A stretch of DNA of 64,000 bases. Source: JAWPMT01 sp965227935 (GTDB lineage: Bacteria; Bacteroidota; Bacteroidia; Cytophagales; Cyclobacteriaceae). The notes below the pieces were generated by a model. That model ran no database searches, was not told the origin of the DNA, and saw nothing but the letters and a program-made list of their open reading frames with translations. This document shows, piece after piece, positions 51,467 through 60,922 of the stretch (the stretch's first letter is position 1; each line of letters starts with the position of its first letter). The position numbers and the translations under genes are program-made. The stretch is from the NCBI GenBank assembly GCA_965227935.1, contig CBDDGS010000055.1, forward strand, positions 868,001 to 932,000, written 5' to 3'.

Positions 51467-52924
51467 ATGAGGTTCAACTACAAGGTCATCCTCAATATCC
51501 TAGGGATCCTCCTTGTGTTGAATGGTTGCTTCATGTTCCTATGCATACCGTTCAGCCTTTACTACGGTGAGGGTGATTTGGTGGCCATCTCGATGTCGGC
51601 AGGAATCACGATCGTCAGTGGACTTATTCTCTGGCTAGCCACACGAAAAAATCGCTCTAAAGAGCTTCGCAAACGGGAAGGCTATTTGGTGGTGACCGCT
51701 GGATGGCTGACCATGTCCTTTTTTGGTTCGCTTCCCTATGTACTCAGTGGATCCATTCCTGACCTTACCAACGCATTCTTCGAGACCCTTTCGGGCTATT
51801 CCACCACCGGTGCAACGATACTCACAGATATCGAGTCGGTCCATAAAGGCATTCTCTTTTGGCGGAGCCTCACGCAGTGGATCGGTGGAATGGGTATCAT
51901 CGTACTAACGGTGGCGATCCTCCCGATACTGGGGATTGGGGGCATGCAGCTGTTTGTGGCGGAAGCACCCGGCATATCTCCGGATAAGCTGCAGCCACGT
52001 ATTAAAGAGACAGCAAAGCGCCTTTGGCTGATCTACCTGGGTCTGACCGGCGTCGAGACGGTGTTACTGTGGATCGGGGGTATGGACTTCTATGATGCCA
52101 TCAACCATGGGTTGACCACCATGGCTACCGGAGGATTCTCCACCAAAAACGCCAGCATTGCCCATTTCGCGTCACCTTTCATCCAGTACGTCATCATTGC
52201 CTTCATGTTCCTGGCCGGTACTAATTTCACGATGACATACTTCGGCCTGCATGTCAATTTTCGCAAGGTCCTGAGAAATGAAGAGTTCCGGTATTACCTG
52301 GGATTTTGCCTGACGATCTCCGTAGTGGTCGGTGTCATCATCTTTGGGCTCGGTCACGATTCTTTTGAGAAATCGATGCGTGATGCCTTGTTCAATGTGG
52401 TATCCATTATTACCACCACAGGGTACGTCACCCATGATTACACGGCCTGGACTTCCTTCCTGACCTTGCTGTTCTTCATCATGATGTTCTTCGGAGCATC
52501 GGCCGGTTCTACCGCGGGAGGTGTCAAGATCGTGCGCCATATCATCCTCATAAAAAATAGTATTCTGGAGCTCAAGCGCCAGGTCCATCCCGCGGCTGTC
52601 ATCCCTGTTCGCTTCAATGGCAAGGCCGTCACACAGGACATCACCTTCAATATCCTCGCGTTCATCATGATCTACATTAGCATCTTCGCTTTTGGATCGA
52701 TCATCATGGGGATCCTGGGACTGGACTTCATGACCGCCATCGGCTCGGTAGCAACATGCCTGGGCAACATCGGACCCGGTGTGGGTACTGTTGGTCCCGT
52801 TGACAATTTTGCTCACCTGCCCTCTGCCGGCAAGTGGTTCCTGGCGTTCCTCATGCTCCTTGGACGTCTTGAGCTCTTCACCGTGCTCATTCTCTTCACA
52901 CCGTATTTTTGGCGAAAAATCTAA
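51467..52924 (+). CDS. trkH: Trk potassium uptake protein TrkH
   Basis: Membrane channel subunit, 485 residues with about ten helices and four K+-selectivity-type loops (SGYSTTGATILTDIE, TTMATGGFSTKN, SIITTTGYVTHDY and VATCLGNIGPGVGTVGPV). A long N-terminal pair of helices precedes them. It imports K+ and works with the adjacent TrkA. Good K+ uptake and Na+ export genes in the same window fit life in saline habitats. Confidence 0.94.
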   Translation: MRFNYKVILNILGILLVLNGCFMFLCIPFSLYYGEGDLVAISMSAGITIVSGLILWLATRKNRSKELRKREGYLVVTAGWLTMSFFGSLPYVLSGSIPDLTNAFFETLSGYSTTGATILTDIESVHKGILFWRSLTQWIGGMGIIVLTVAILPILGIGGMQLFVAEAPGISPDKLQPRIKETAKRLWLIYLGLTGVETVLLWIGGMDFYDAINHGLTTMATGGFSTKNASIAHFASPFIQYVIIAFMFLAGTNFTMTYFGLHVNFRKVLRNEEFRYYLGFCLTISVVVGVIIFGLGHDSFEKSMRDALFNVVSIITTTGYVTHDYTAWTSFLTLLFFIMMFFGASAGSTAGGVKIVRHIILIKNSILELKRQVHPAAVIPVRFNGKAVTQDITFNILAFIMIYISIFAFGSIIMGILGLDFMTAIGSVATCLGNIGPGVGTVGPVDNFAHLPSAGKWFLAFLMLLGRLELFTVLILFTPYFWRKI

Positions 52925-52979
52925 ACATCCATTCACGGATAGGATAATTTAGCGGCCAAACGAAATCTTAGCCCTCCCC

Positions 52980-54101
52980 ATGCAAAGCATCTTCAGTTTC
53001 CTCATCTGGAGCCAGGACCCCGTGATTTTCAAGATCCCCATGTCCGCCTTGGGATTCGAAGATCGTCCCATCGTTTGGTATGGATTGCTCTTCGCACTGG
53101 GCTTTGTCGTCTCTCAGCAGATCATGTATCGCATCTGGAGGGAAGAGGGCCGTGATGTGAAGGACGTTGACAAGCTTACGACCTACATGGTCGTCGCTAC
53201 CATAGTAGGTGCGAGATTGGGCCATTGCCTCTTTTACAATCCCTGGCACTACCTGTCAAATCCCTTGGAGATTCTCAAGATCTGGGAAGGCGGTCTCGCG
53301 AGCCATGGCGCCACCATCGGGATCCTCATTGCCATTTGGCTTTTTGTCCGCAATACCAAGGGCTACACATGGTTTTGGGTACTCGACCGGTTGGTGATTG
53401 TAGTGGCACTGACGGGTGCGATGATCCGTACAGGCAACCTGATGAACTCTGAGATGGAGGGGACCGAGACCAAGGCCAACTACGGCATCATCTACGCGCG
53501 AGGTACCAAAGAGGTGCTCAACTTTAGTGAGGAAGTGGAGTCGGTCAAGTTCCGGAAAGGAGGCGAACTCCAAAGCGATCAGCCCGGTCGGCACCCGATC
53601 ACAGCCATTGTCACCTTCAATCGGAAAAGCAATTTTGGTAACAGCCCGCAGGAGAAGCGCCTCATCGAGACGTCTTTGCGCAATCGCCTACTCAATAGCC
53701 GAGAAGTGAGAGAGCACATAGAGTTTGGGCCAGGTGAGTTGCAGTATAAGGTCTACGAGGAAGACGGCCGCCAGCGACTAGAGATCTACGGTATCGGCAT
53801 TTCACGTCACGCCGCCCAGGTGTATGAGGCCATCTATTGCCTCCTGATCATGGTCCTGCTTTACTGGCTTTGGAAGAACCGCAGAGAGCAGTTACCATCG
53901 GGGTTCCTGTTCGCCATGTTCAATATTCTCCTTTGGTCGCTGAGATTTATCGACGAGTTCTTCAAGATGAACCAGGAAGACTTCGAAGCCGACATTCCGT
54001 TGAACATGGGGCAGTGGCTTTCCATTCCCATGTTCCTGTTTGGTGTGGGAGTTATGATCTATATCTATCAGAAGCGCGGGAGCGCAGAAGCCAAAGAATA
54101 G
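52980..54101 (+). CDS. lgt: Prolipoprotein diacylglyceryl transferase
   Basis: Inner-membrane enzyme that attaches diacylglycerol to the lipobox Cys of prolipoproteins, the first step of lipoprotein maturation. The 373 residues, with about seven helices, include the signature GAMIRTGNLMNSEMEGTET and VGARLGHCLFYNPWHYLS. Residues 170-260 form a hydrophilic insert absent from the short E. coli form (GRHPITAIVTFNRKSNFG); enlarged Lgt proteins of this type are common in Bacteroidota. No partner gene is adjacent, although an Lnb-type protein lies at 28.6 kb. Confidence 0.93.
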   Translation: MQSIFSFLIWSQDPVIFKIPMSALGFEDRPIVWYGLLFALGFVVSQQIMYRIWREEGRDVKDVDKLTTYMVVATIVGARLGHCLFYNPWHYLSNPLEILKIWEGGLASHGATIGILIAIWLFVRNTKGYTWFWVLDRLVIVVALTGAMIRTGNLMNSEMEGTETKANYGIIYARGTKEVLNFSEEVESVKFRKGGELQSDQPGRHPITAIVTFNRKSNFGNSPQEKRLIETSLRNRLLNSREVREHIEFGPGELQYKVYEEDGRQRLEIYGIGISRHAAQVYEAIYCLLIMVLLYWLWKNRREQLPSGFLFAMFNILLWSLRFIDEFFKMNQEDFEADIPLNMGQWLSIPMFLFGVGVMIYIYQKRGSAEAKE

Positions 54102-54373
54102 CATTTTTTCTGGGACGCCCCGTCGCTCGTGGCCTTGCGCCCAGACCTGCGCCGCCCTTGTCATTCGTCGGAGAGATCGTAAACCGAGTCATTTTGGAGT
54201 ATGCGGGAATTCTATTGTGATTGCCGGATTTCTCGGGCTTGCGGGCCGGGCGCCTCACCGCAGCACATCAACACTGTGGATCGGTATCCTCGGTCGCGGC
54301 CAGATCTTCCCTGCTACTACCTAAGGTGGACTATTGTACTTGCTTGGTGCTTTTTACTTGTTGGTGCAACAGG

Positions 54374-56347
54374 TCACTTTACGTCAATTTTTGTCTCCTC
54401 TGCCATGGGATGATTGGCGCGATCAGGCGCTTGTGTGGTAGATTCTTTCAGCTTAAACCTGGAGACTTTGTCATTCAGTTTATCGGCAATCTCTGCGAAT
54501 GCCCTTGACTGAGCGATCGACTCAGTCAGGCTGCTACTCAAAGTTCCCGTGGCACTGCGAGCACGTTCGGTACCTGTCGCCGTTTCTTCGGCTACGACCA
54601 CTACTTGCTGTATGTGCTGCATGACAACTGAGGCTTTCTCTGACTGTTGCTGGGCTGCTGTCAGGATGCCTTTCGAGATCTCCAGGGCATTGCGACAAGA
54701 AGTAGCGACCTGCTCGAAGGCCACACTGGACTTCTCCGTAGCCTCTTTGCCACCTTCCAGATTCTTCGTGATCGCCTGTATTTTCAAGTCCGTTGTGCGG
54801 GCGCTATCTTTCACACCAGCCACAAGCTCTTCGATTTCTGAGACAGACTTTTTGGAGTCATCAGCCAGCTTGCGGATCTCTTCCGCGATGATGCCAAACC
54901 CTCTTCCCGATTCACCTGCCTGGGCTGCCTCGATCGCAGCATTGAGAGCCAGTAGGTTAGTCTGAGCCGAGATGTCGTTCATAAACGACAGGATTTGGGT
55001 GATGGCCCCGATCCGCTCATTGAGCGCATTCATGGCCTCCACAGTCTCATTCGTCACGGCATTTACGTCCTGAATGTTCTCTTTGAGGGAGACCACTGCA
55101 GCTACGCCGTTTTCACTCTTTTCCACACCTAGAAGCGAGGCGTCATTGATTTCATGAGACTGCTTATCGATTTCTTCTGATAGCGATACCAATTCGCGCA
55201 TGAGGGTAGACGATTGATCTACCTGTGACAGCTGACTGCTGGCACCGGCATTGATCTCATCCATCGAGGTGGTGATTTCCATGCTGGTTGTCGTGACGCT
55301 CTCTCCCAATTCCACCATTGCCTTGGAGGCCCTCGAGATATGAGCAGCATTGTCTTTTATGTCCAGCAGCAAAGTATTGAGCGAGTCGATGGAAGCGTTG
55401 AGGTTGTCTGAGAGCTCCGCTATCTCACCCTTGGATTCACCCTCCAGGCGGTTGACGAAGTTGCCGTCGGCCAGGTTCTTGGCGATGCCGGCCATGATCT
55501 GCAGAGGCTTTCCCATGGATTCAAAAAGCTCGTTGACTGTCTGGCTCAGTGTCTTCCAATGCCCTTCTTTCCCAGCTAGCTCGAGGCGCCCATTGTAATA
55601 CCCTGAGGTAACCGTATAGCCCACGATATCCTGGATCTCCTGGAGACTCGTTTGAAGCAGCGACCTCTGTGAGGCAAGCTCTTCATTTTGAGCGGAAATT
55701 TCTTTTTTGCGTTGAGCGGCCTTCCTTTGTGAAGCTTCAAAAGCAAACTGCAGAAAATAGAACTGCATCATGATCGCCGCCAGGTTGCCCCAGAAAAGGA
55801 TCACATTGATGTGATTCGAACCCTCCACAAAAGGCAGGTTGTCGAGGGGGATGCCCAACCACCGAAGAGCAGGGTCGAAAAAAGCCAGAATGACAATCGC
55901 GATAGCAGTAGTCACGATGACTTTGTGACGCTCCAGTCTCCAATCAAAACAACTGATGATACACACGAAGATGCCCGGAGCTATGTGCTTGAACAGCATC
56001 GGGCTGGTGATTCCCTCGATGTAGCCAATCTCCAAAAACCGGGAATGCGTCAGATAGTTGCACAGGAGGAGGTATAGGATGGTAGTTGTAAAGTTGCTCG
56101 CTCTCCCGAGATCATAGTATCCGATTCGTTTCAGGGCTACGTTGGCAAAGGGGATGAAGAAGAAGCCCATCATCAGCAGGCCCATGAACCAGTTGCCAAA
56201 GATGCCCAGTATCAAGCCCAGGAGCATCGCATACAGACCCATGCCCAGGTCGGAATAATTCGTTCCCTGGATCCTGGTGTACAGGTGAGCAGGCAAAGAG
56301 GGGTCCTTTTTAGGCGTTAGGAATTGGCGGAGCGGTCTCGGAAACAT
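54374..56347 (-). CDS. Methyl-accepting chemotaxis protein with membrane sensor
   Basis: A 657-residue chemoreceptor. The N-terminal third has about six hydrophobic helices and no large periplasmic ligand domain, so it may sense within the membrane or cytoplasm. A coiled-coil linker, a HAMP-like region (GIAKNLADGNFVNRLEGES) and the long signalling helices follow. The highly conserved hairpin tip is present as DISAQTNLLALNAAIEAAQA and GRGFGIIAEEIRKLAD. No cheA/cheW/cheY gene lies nearby, so its partners are unknown. Confidence 0.88.
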   Translation of the reverse strand: MFPRPLRQFLTPKKDPSLPAHLYTRIQGTNYSDLGMGLYAMLLGLILGIFGNWFMGLLMMGFFFIPFANVALKRIGYYDLGRASNFTTTILYLLLCNYLTHSRFLEIGYIEGITSPMLFKHIAPGIFVCIISCFDWRLERHKVIVTTAIAIVILAFFDPALRWLGIPLDNLPFVEGSNHINVILFWGNLAAIMMQFYFLQFAFEASQRKAAQRKKEISAQNEELASQRSLLQTSLQEIQDIVGYTVTSGYYNGRLELAGKEGHWKTLSQTVNELFESMGKPLQIMAGIAKNLADGNFVNRLEGESKGEIAELSDNLNASIDSLNTLLLDIKDNAAHISRASKAMVELGESVTTTSMEITTSMDEINAGASSQLSQVDQSSTLMRELVSLSEEIDKQSHEINDASLLGVEKSENGVAAVVSLKENIQDVNAVTNETVEAMNALNERIGAITQILSFMNDISAQTNLLALNAAIEAAQAGESGRGFGIIAEEIRKLADDSKKSVSEIEELVAGVKDSARTTDLKIQAITKNLEGGKEATEKSSVAFEQVATSCRNALEISKGILTAAQQQSEKASVVMQHIQQVVVVAEETATGTERARSATGTLSSSLTESIAQSRAFAEIADKLNDKVSRFKLKESTTQAPDRANHPMAEETKIDVK

Positions 56348-56452
56348 CCGGCGTCAAAAAAATTTTCGGTCTCATCACCGGTACAAAGAAGGTGACTTGC
56401 TCTAATGTATGACTAATGACGAACAGGTGCTCAATGAAAAGGCCCGCTAGGA

Positions 56453-56478
56453 AAAATCCCGGCATGAAAGGGGATTTT
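56453..56478 (-). terminator. Weak hairpin after the DUF6503 gene
   Basis: Perfect 8-bp stem AAAATCCC/GGGATTTT with a 10-base loop, 82 bases beyond the stop of the leftward DUF6503 gene; in that direction a short T-run ends the stem. Possible terminator only. Confidence 0.35.
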
Positions 56479-56559
56479 CTGCCATCGCCATGGGGGCAGA
56501 TCGAGGGAGTCTGGCGAAGAGATCCTCTGATTTTATGCCATTGCCAGCGGCCCAGGACT

Positions 56560-57321
56560 TTATTCTACCTTGATATTGGTGTTCACGATCCGTGAAAGCT
56601 CTTCCAGCTTTCCCTGATCATAGAGACTGGGCAACTCCTCCAGAGGTGTGGTCTCGCTATCGGGTTTGTAATTGATGTAGTTCTGAAAGGTGATCCCGCC
56701 GATCACTTCCCGATCAAAGGCCTCACGAAAGCGCACCCCGCCGCCATCGGTCTCGTAGTTGTAGGCCAGGTAGTCCAGCGTGAAGTCCCCCTCATGGATC
56801 CAGTAGAGAAACTGATCTTCGAAGTCACGACCTCCGTCTTCCTGGTCGAAGGTGACTTTCACCACATAGTACGGTTCTCCTTTGATGGTCTTTTTGCCGA
56901 GGTAAGTCTTGTTCACTGCCGGATCGTTCAGTCGATAGAGGATTTCGACGAAGTACAAGACCGAGTTGACTGACCGCCCGTAGCGCTGTTGCCACTCCTC
57001 AGTCAGTTGGATGGGCTGCCCTTCTATCTGTCGGGAAAAGTCGGTGCTATTGACGAGTCGATCCACGACCCAACCTGTAGAATCTTCGAATGAGCGCGTG
57101 TAGATGAAGTTGCCGCCCTTTCGCATCGCTGCATAACGGCGTTCTCGGAAGTCAAACGAGACCCTTTTCGTTGCGAAAAGGTGAGCACCATTCTCTTGAA
57201 TGCTCTCATTGATGATCTCTTGTGCCCTTTCGCTCGACCCCAAAGGTTCGCATGATTTTGTCACAAGAAGAACAATGGCAAGCAAAGTAATGCTGGCGTG
57301 AAATGGGGTAAAAAGTTTCAT
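56560..57321 (-). CDS. DUF6503 lipoprotein
   Basis: A 253-residue envelope lipoprotein. The ATG at 57321 gives a leader with a lipobox (IVLLVTKSC). The body matches the Bacteroidota DUF6503 pattern: VSFDFRERRYAAMRKGGNF, VNSVLYFVEILYRLNDPAV, YYVVKVTFDQEDGG, DQFLYWIHEGDFTLDYLAYN and GITFQNYINY. The family has no known function; the fold may resemble lipid-binding LolA/DUF4292-type proteins. It is divergent from the TRAP binding protein. Confidence 0.75.
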   Translation of the reverse strand: MKLFTPFHASITLLAIVLLVTKSCEPLGSSERAQEIINESIQENGAHLFATKRVSFDFRERRYAAMRKGGNFIYTRSFEDSTGWVVDRLVNSTDFSRQIEGQPIQLTEEWQQRYGRSVNSVLYFVEILYRLNDPAVNKTYLGKKTIKGEPYYVVKVTFDQEDGGRDFEDQFLYWIHEGDFTLDYLAYNYETDGGGVRFREAFDREVIGGITFQNYINYKPDSETTPLEELPSLYDQGKLEELSRIVNTNIKVE

Positions 57322-57488
57322 CTTCAAGCTCTTTGGGTGCATGTACGACCTCCAGTGGATCAGGTTGATGTAAGCTCCGCCAAATGTGGTGAGCCTGACA
57401 AATATGTAGTGACCGGCGATCAATTCGGATCAATCTTACACGTGCGGCATCACACGCTGAGGATTGTCAAATTTGATATCTTTCCCGG

Positions 57489-58631
57489 ATGAAAAAAGAC
57501 CCATCCTCCGCAACCGATTCCCGACGGCATTTTCTACGAAAAACAGCTCAAGCCACCCTGGCCACTACTTCTGCCGCCACCTTAGCAGCGTGCGAACCCA
57601 AACCCACTGTTGAAAGTGGCCCCAACATCAACTTCAACAAGACCTACCGCTGGAAAATGACTACGACGTGGCCACCAAACTTTCCCGTCGTGGGTGAAGG
57701 GTGTAAGCTTCTAACCGATTGGGTCAGGGAGATGTCAGGGGGTCGATTGGACATCACCGTCTATGGGGGAGGTGAGCTCATCCCTGCGCTGGAGGGCTTC
57801 GATGCCGTTAGCAATGGGGCTGTGGAGATGAACCATGGAGCCGCCTATTATTGGGCGGGCAAGGCCCCAGCTGCTCAGTTCTTTGCTGCCGTACCTTTTG
57901 GTATGAACGCGCAGCAGATGGGTGCCTGGATCATATCCGGTGGTGGAGACAAACTGTGGGAGGAGCTGTACGCCCCTTTCAATTTGCTGCCGATCATCTG
58001 CGGCAATACGGGTGTGCAAATGGGTGGCTGGTTCAACAAGGAGATCAATAGGATCGAGGACCTTCAAGGCCTGAAAATGCGCATCCCCGGACTGGGTGGT
58101 AAGGTGTTGGCCAAAGCGGGAGGTACACCACAGCTAGTGCCCGGTGGAGAGATCTATACCAACCTGGAGAGAGGTGTCATCGATGCCACGGAATGGATCG
58201 GCCCCTATCATGACTACAAAATGGGGTTCCACAAAGTGGCTGAATACTACTATTACCCTGGCTGGCATGAGCCGGGACCCGTGCTGGAGATGATTGTGAA
58301 CAAACCGAAGTTTGAAGAGCTGCCGAAGGACCTCCAGGAAATATTGCGTACCGCATGCATGAGGCTCAGCCGCTGGATGATGGCGGAGTTTGATGCCAAG
58401 AATGGTGAGTACCTGGCAAAACTCATTGACGAAGAGGGCGTGAAGCTGCGGGCCTTCCCGGAGGAAGTCCTCAATGTACTGCGCCAAAACACGCAAGAGG
58501 TCATCGACGAGCTCACTGCCAATGACCCTCCCAGCAAGAAAGTCTATCAGTCATTCTCAGCGTTCAAGCAGCGTGTCAAGAGCTGGATGGACGTGAGCGA
58601 GAAAATATTCTATCAGAAGCTCAATGCCTGA
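57489..58631 (+). CDS. dctP: TRAP transporter substrate-binding lipoprotein (DctP)
   Basis: Extracytoplasmic solute receptor of a TRAP transporter, 380 residues. The N-terminus has a twin-arginine signal (SRRHFLRKT) and a lipobox (TLAAC), so it is probably a Tat-exported lipoprotein. The body carries DctP motifs: RWKMTTTWPPNFPVVGEG, LQGLKMRIPGLGGKVL (the carboxylate-binding Arg) and GGEIYTNLERGVIDATEW. It resembles the TakP-like binding proteins of keto- or hydroxy-acids, but the substrate is not certain. The permease genes dctQ and dctM lie just beyond, on the opposite strand. Confidence 0.88.
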   Translation: MKKDPSSATDSRRHFLRKTAQATLATTSAATLAACEPKPTVESGPNINFNKTYRWKMTTTWPPNFPVVGEGCKLLTDWVREMSGGRLDITVYGGGELIPALEGFDAVSNGAVEMNHGAAYYWAGKAPAAQFFAAVPFGMNAQQMGAWIISGGGDKLWEELYAPFNLLPIICGNTGVQMGGWFNKEINRIEDLQGLKMRIPGLGGKVLAKAGGTPQLVPGGEIYTNLERGVIDATEWIGPYHDYKMGFHKVAEYYYYPGWHEPGPVLEMIVNKPKFEELPKDLQEILRTACMRLSRWMMAEFDAKNGEYLAKLIDEEGVKLRAFPEEVLNVLRQNTQEVIDELTANDPPSKKVYQSFSAFKQRVKSWMDVSEKIFYQKLNA

Positions 58632-58651
58632 CGCCCACCTGGGTGTATCAA

Positions 58652-58969
58652 TTAGTATTTCGGGATAGATGGATCGATCTCGTCGGACCAGGCAAGGATC
58701 CCACCCTTTAAGTTGTACAGGTTGTCAAAGCCGTGGTTTTTCTCGAGGAATTGGACAGCGTTGCCACTTCTCGCACCGCTGCGGCAGTGAATGATCACTT
58801 GCTTGTCTTTGGCAAATTTGTCGATGTTGTCAGGCACAGAACCCAATGGGATCAGTTCCCCACCCAGATTCGCAAAGTCGAATTCATTCTGCTCACGAAC
58901 GTCGATCAATTGGAAATCGGCACCTTCGTCCAGTAGCTGTTTCAGTTCCTTAACTGTTACTTCTTTCAT
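58652..58969 (-). CDS. Rhodanese-like domain protein
   Basis: A single-domain 105-residue sulfurtransferase, cytosolic. The active-site loop VIIHCRSGARSGNAV carries the catalytic Cys, and the N-terminal strand DFQLIDVREQNEFDFANLGG is typical of rhodaneses of the GlpE/PspE kind. It stands between dctP and dctM on the dctM strand, 78 bases beyond dctM. A link with the transporter is not implied by the sequence. Confidence 0.9.
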   Translation of the reverse strand: MKEVTVKELKQLLDEGADFQLIDVREQNEFDFANLGGELIPLGSVPDNIDKFAKDKQVIIHCRSGARSGNAVQFLEKNHGFDNLYNLKGGILAWSDEIDPSIPKY

Positions 58970-59047
58970 GTGTGTTTAGTGAGTATTTCATTGATTAGAA
59001 TAGGTTCATCCCAAATTTGGTTCATAAAGCTGAGAGATGCCACTCTG

Positions 59048-60364
59048 TCAATCCCCTAGGCTAGGCAAAAACGTGACAATATCTGGGAAGGCTACTAGCA
59101 AGGCGAGGAGTACGATCTGAATGATGACGAATGGGATGATTCCACGGTATATATCGCCAGTTTTCACTTCCGCGGGGGATACACCCTTCAGGTAGAAGAG
59201 GGCGAAGCCAAATGGCGGTGTGAGGAAACTTGTCTGTAAGTTGATCGCTAGTAGAATACCAATCCACACCAGATCAATGCCCAGGGCCAAAAAGATGGGA
59301 GCGACAATTGGCACGATGATGAAAATGATCTCGATGAAATCGATGAAGAAGCCTGCAAAGAACACAAGCAGCATCACGACAAACAGGAACTGATAAGGTT
59401 GGAGGTTGGCACTTTCGATGATCGACAAGAAAAATCGGTCGCCTTCCAGTCCCCGGAAAACGAGCGAAAACGACGTGGCGCCAATGAAAATCATGAAGAC
59501 CATGCAGGTGATAAGTACCGTCTCACGACTGGCATCTTTCACAATCTTCAGATTGAGCTTACCCTGGACCGCCGTCAAGATGGCGGCGCCCATGGCTCCG
59601 ACGCCTGCTGCTTCTGTGGGACTGGCAATGCCGGCGAAGATGGATCCCAGCACGGCAAGGACCAGCAGAAATGGGAACACGAAGCTCTTGATCAGCTCCC
59701 CTGTGAATCCTTCACTCTTGAAAGCATCGATCTCCTCCTGAGGGATCAGGGGGACAAGCTGAGGTCGCAGCCTGGCAATACTCAGCACATAGATGAGGTA
59801 CATTCCCACTAGCGCCAATCCTGGAATAACGGCTGCCAGGAAGAGGTCACCGACTGAGACATTGAGTACGCTACCGAGTAGAACAAGTACTACCGAGGGA
59901 GGGATGATTTGCCCGAGGGTGCCGGAGGAGGCGATGACGCCTGTGGCCAGACCCCGGTCATAGCCGCGCTTCAGCATGGTTGGCAGGCTGATTAGGCCCA
60001 TAGTAACTACGGTGGCTCCGATGATCCCTGTACTGGCGGCCAATAGGCCCCCTACTATGATTACCGCCACAGCCAAGCCCCCCCGAAATCGCCCGAAGAG
60101 CATACTGATCGTTTCGAGCAACCTTTCGGCAATCCCCGATTTTTCCAGCATGATCCCCATGAAGACAAAGAGCGGCACGGCCAGCAATACGAAATTGTTC
60201 ATCACCCCGTAGACCCTTAGGGAGAGGAGATAAAAGAAGTCGACGTCAAAAACCCATAGGCCCACGAGGACAGACAGTCCCCCCAGGGTGAATGCAACAG
60301 GGTACCCTGCCAGGATCAGGATGAAGACTGCTGCGAACAGTAGTAAGGGGAGGTACTCAATCAT
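59048..60364 (-). CDS. dctM: TRAP transporter large permease (DctM)
   Basis: Main membrane subunit of the TRAP transporter, 438 residues with about twelve helices. Typical motifs are FAAVFILILAGYPVAFTLGG, GVIASSGTLGQIIPPSVVLV, ASPTEAAGVGAMGAAIL and FLTPPFGFALFYLKG. It drives uptake of an organic acid using Na+ or H+ gradients together with DctQ and DctP. It overlaps the upstream dctQ by 8 bases, so translation is coupled. dctP is convergent, with the rhodanese gene between. Confidence 0.92.
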   Translation of the reverse strand: MIEYLPLLLFAAVFILILAGYPVAFTLGGLSVLVGLWVFDVDFFYLLSLRVYGVMNNFVLLAVPLFVFMGIMLEKSGIAERLLETISMLFGRFRGGLAVAVIIVGGLLAASTGIIGATVVTMGLISLPTMLKRGYDRGLATGVIASSGTLGQIIPPSVVLVLLGSVLNVSVGDLFLAAVIPGLALVGMYLIYVLSIARLRPQLVPLIPQEEIDAFKSEGFTGELIKSFVFPFLLVLAVLGSIFAGIASPTEAAGVGAMGAAILTAVQGKLNLKIVKDASRETVLITCMVFMIFIGATSFSLVFRGLEGDRFFLSIIESANLQPYQFLFVVMLLVFFAGFFIDFIEIIFIIVPIVAPIFLALGIDLVWIGILLAINLQTSFLTPPFGFALFYLKGVSPAEVKTGDIYRGIIPFVIIQIVLLALLVAFPDIVTFLPSLGD

Positions 60365-60857
60365 GCCGCAAAATCACTTGAATGCTTTGAATCATTTTGG
60401 CAATTCCTTGCAGTCCCAGTAAGACAAAGCCAATGGGGATAGCAGACTTGATGATATAGCGAGCGGGTAACCCTCCGGGATCGGGGCTTGTCTCGCGGAT
60501 CTCAAAGGAGCTCACGACGAAAGGCCAGGACTTGTACGCGGCCACGACACAAAAGGGAAGTAAGAATATTAGTGTGCCGATGAGGTTGACCCATTCTTTT
60601 CTTTTTGGGCTGAATCGCTGGTAAAAAACATCTACCCTCACATGTCGATCCTGCTGGTAGGCGTATCCAAGGCCCAGGAGAATGATCGCTCCAAAGAGGT
60701 GCCATTCCATCTCCGCATTGGCTACCGAGCCGATATTGAAGAGGTAGCGAAGGATCACATCGAACACGATCAATAACACAAGCACCACCACGAGCCAGGA
60801 GATGGCTTTGCCTACCCAGAGGTTGAGGCGATCGATCAGGTCAATGATTTTCTTCAA
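60357..60857 (-). CDS. dctQ: TRAP transporter small permease (DctQ)
   Basis: Small subunit with four helices, 166 residues. The DctQ pattern ANAEMEWHLFGAIILLGLGYA, DRHVRVDVFY and a C-terminal helix (IKSAIPIGFVLLGLQGIAKM) is clear. It is translationally linked to dctM by an 8-base overlap and pairs with it in the membrane. Confidence 0.9.
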   Translation of the reverse strand: MKKIIDLIDRLNLWVGKAISWLVVVLVLLIVFDVILRYLFNIGSVANAEMEWHLFGAIILLGLGYAYQQDRHVRVDVFYQRFSPKRKEWVNLIGTLIFLLPFCVVAAYKSWPFVVSSFEIRETSPDPGGLPARYIIKSAIPIGFVLLGLQGIAKMIQSIQVILRHD

Positions 60858-60922
60858 TGGCTTAGGATGCGAATGGATGTGAAGCTAATAAAAGATGTAG
60901 ACTTACGTGCTCGCGTCTTTCA

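Noticed and set aside
52172..52936. 254-codon open frame on the minus strand
   Set aside because: Antisense to trkH and almost entirely charged residues (Glu, Asp, His), as expected from reading transmembrane codons backwards.
54102..54373. GC-rich gap between lgt and the chemoreceptor, with short open frames
   Set aside because: The frames are Arg/Pro/Gly-rich without a family resemblance, start signal or tRNA-like folding; I see no supportable feature in this 272-base interval.
56348..56559. Possible riboswitch or regulatory RNA upstream of the chemoreceptor
   Set aside because: Apart from one weak 8-bp hairpin I could not recognise a conserved riboswitch core (for example cyclic-di-GMP).
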